In this document: piece after piece, positions 47,841-48,002 of the stretch
How the letters are laid out: the number at the start of each line of letters is the position of its first letter
Position numbering within the stretch: position 1 is the stretch's first letter
Assembly: GCA_013299115.1 (NCBI GenBank)
Contig: JAAFKA010000034.1
Location: 1 to 48,002 of the forward strand
Direction of reading: 5' to 3'
Source: Cytophagales bacterium
GTDB taxonomy: Bacteria > Bacteroidota > Bacteroidia > Cytophagales > Thermoflexibacteraceae
Length of the DNA stretch: 48,002 nucleotides
The notes under the pieces: generated by a model
What the model saw: the letters and a program-made list of their open reading frames with translations, nothing else
The model's database searches: none
Told to the model about the DNA's origin: nothing
Position numbers and translations under genes: made by a program

Positions 47841-48002
47841 ATGAAAAGTCCCACCATAGTTTTGAGTTCCCTACCACGTGAATTCTTAACCACCTTATCC
47901 AAACAAACTACAGGCAGTTCTCGTGATAGAGAACGGGCAACAATTATTTTACATCTCTCTGATGGTTTGTCAGGTCTACAAGTAAGTAAGTCTTTAGGTT
48001 TA
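47841..48002 (+). CDS. IS630-family transposase, N-terminal part
   Basis: ATG at 47841 opens 54 codons to the window edge. The region SSRDRERATIILHLSDGLSG followed by LQVSKSLGL is the helix-turn-helix start of IS630 transposases (R.RA.IIL....G....Q.A..L). The catalytic DDE part lies outside the window. The gene is transcribed in the same direction as the NACHT gene that it interrupts. Confidence 0.8.
   Translation, partial: MKSPTIVLSSLPREFLTTLSKQTTGSSRDRERATIILHLSDGLSGLQVSKSLGL

Larger units (their letters stand above)
47779..48002 (+). mobile_element. Left end of an IS630-family element
   Basis: The NACHT frame is lost after CAACCTA (47772-47778). A TA at 47777-47778 fits the IS630 target, so the element probably starts at 47779 with GTGTTACATCTC. 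A transposase gene starts 62 bases further in, and the element runs beyond the window. The exact left end is estimated. Confidence 0.7.

Overview
The window looks like a chromosome segment of a Bacteroidota bacterium, probably of the Cytophagia. Three things support this: the A+T-rich sequence; genes typical of the phylum (a type IX secretion C-terminal sorting domain at 18395-22081, a Reg_prop/Y_Y_Y sensor kinase, a sigma factor followed by an anti-sigma/beta-barrel protein); and several exact matches to the Bacteroidota -7 promoter box TAnnTTTG. I saw no rRNA, tRNA or CRISPR array.

Layout. 1-4681: end of an unknown gene, an LPS-type family 2 glycosyltransferase and a giant sensor kinase. 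4808-6283: a small ORF, a 91-bp palindromic element and a TIR-like membrane protein in tandem with a PIN-domain protein. 6479-11947: a bacterial alpha-2-macroglobulin lipoprotein. 12065-15658: an AT-rich block with a membrane protein carrying an effector-associated-domain (EAD)-like N-terminus, a leucine-rich-repeat-like extension reachable only by frameshift, a divergent OmpA-like protein and a secreted unknown. 15683-17870: two nearly identical Uma2 nuclease genes bracketing a HEPN/MNT toxin-antitoxin pair. 18138-22081: palindromes, a leader that can form alternative hairpins and a large type IX secreted protein. 22286-31029: housekeeping and signalling genes (Amt, SMR transporter, TPR kinase, ABM protein, PyrR, sigma factor, acid-phosphatase-like enzyme, ABC ATPase, GT-C-like membrane protein). 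31266-33310: sigma factor plus membrane/beta-barrel partner. 33638-43470: alaS and smc, both disturbed by insertions. 43563-48002: a conflict-gene island (LRAT-like protein, HNH protein, VapBC, HEPN-like protein, EAD + NACHT) whose NACHT gene is cut by an IS630-like element running off the window.

Main observations. (1) A RAYT (Y1/HUH REP-associated transposase) gene is flanked on both sides by 29-bp REP palindromes, with another copy 19 kb away and one copy showing compensatory stem changes. (2) Around alaS and smc, three cassettes are bracketed by duplicated host sequence: 23 bp of the alaS promoter region, the last 84 bp of alaS and about 80 bp of the start of smc. (3) The two EAD-like genes are paralogous, and each is broken or recoded at a homopolymer; the first ends at a canonical -1 slippery heptamer, A AAA AAC, directly followed by TGA. 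(4) The 12-15.7 kb block could be an undescribed envelope-spanning system joining a cytoplasmic EAD to a periplasmic LRR and a peptidoglycan-binding partner. (5) A TIR-like and an LRAT-like protein share the same C-terminal plan, one hydrophobic helix followed by a basic tail.

All family assignments come from reading motifs by eye; no database search was run.
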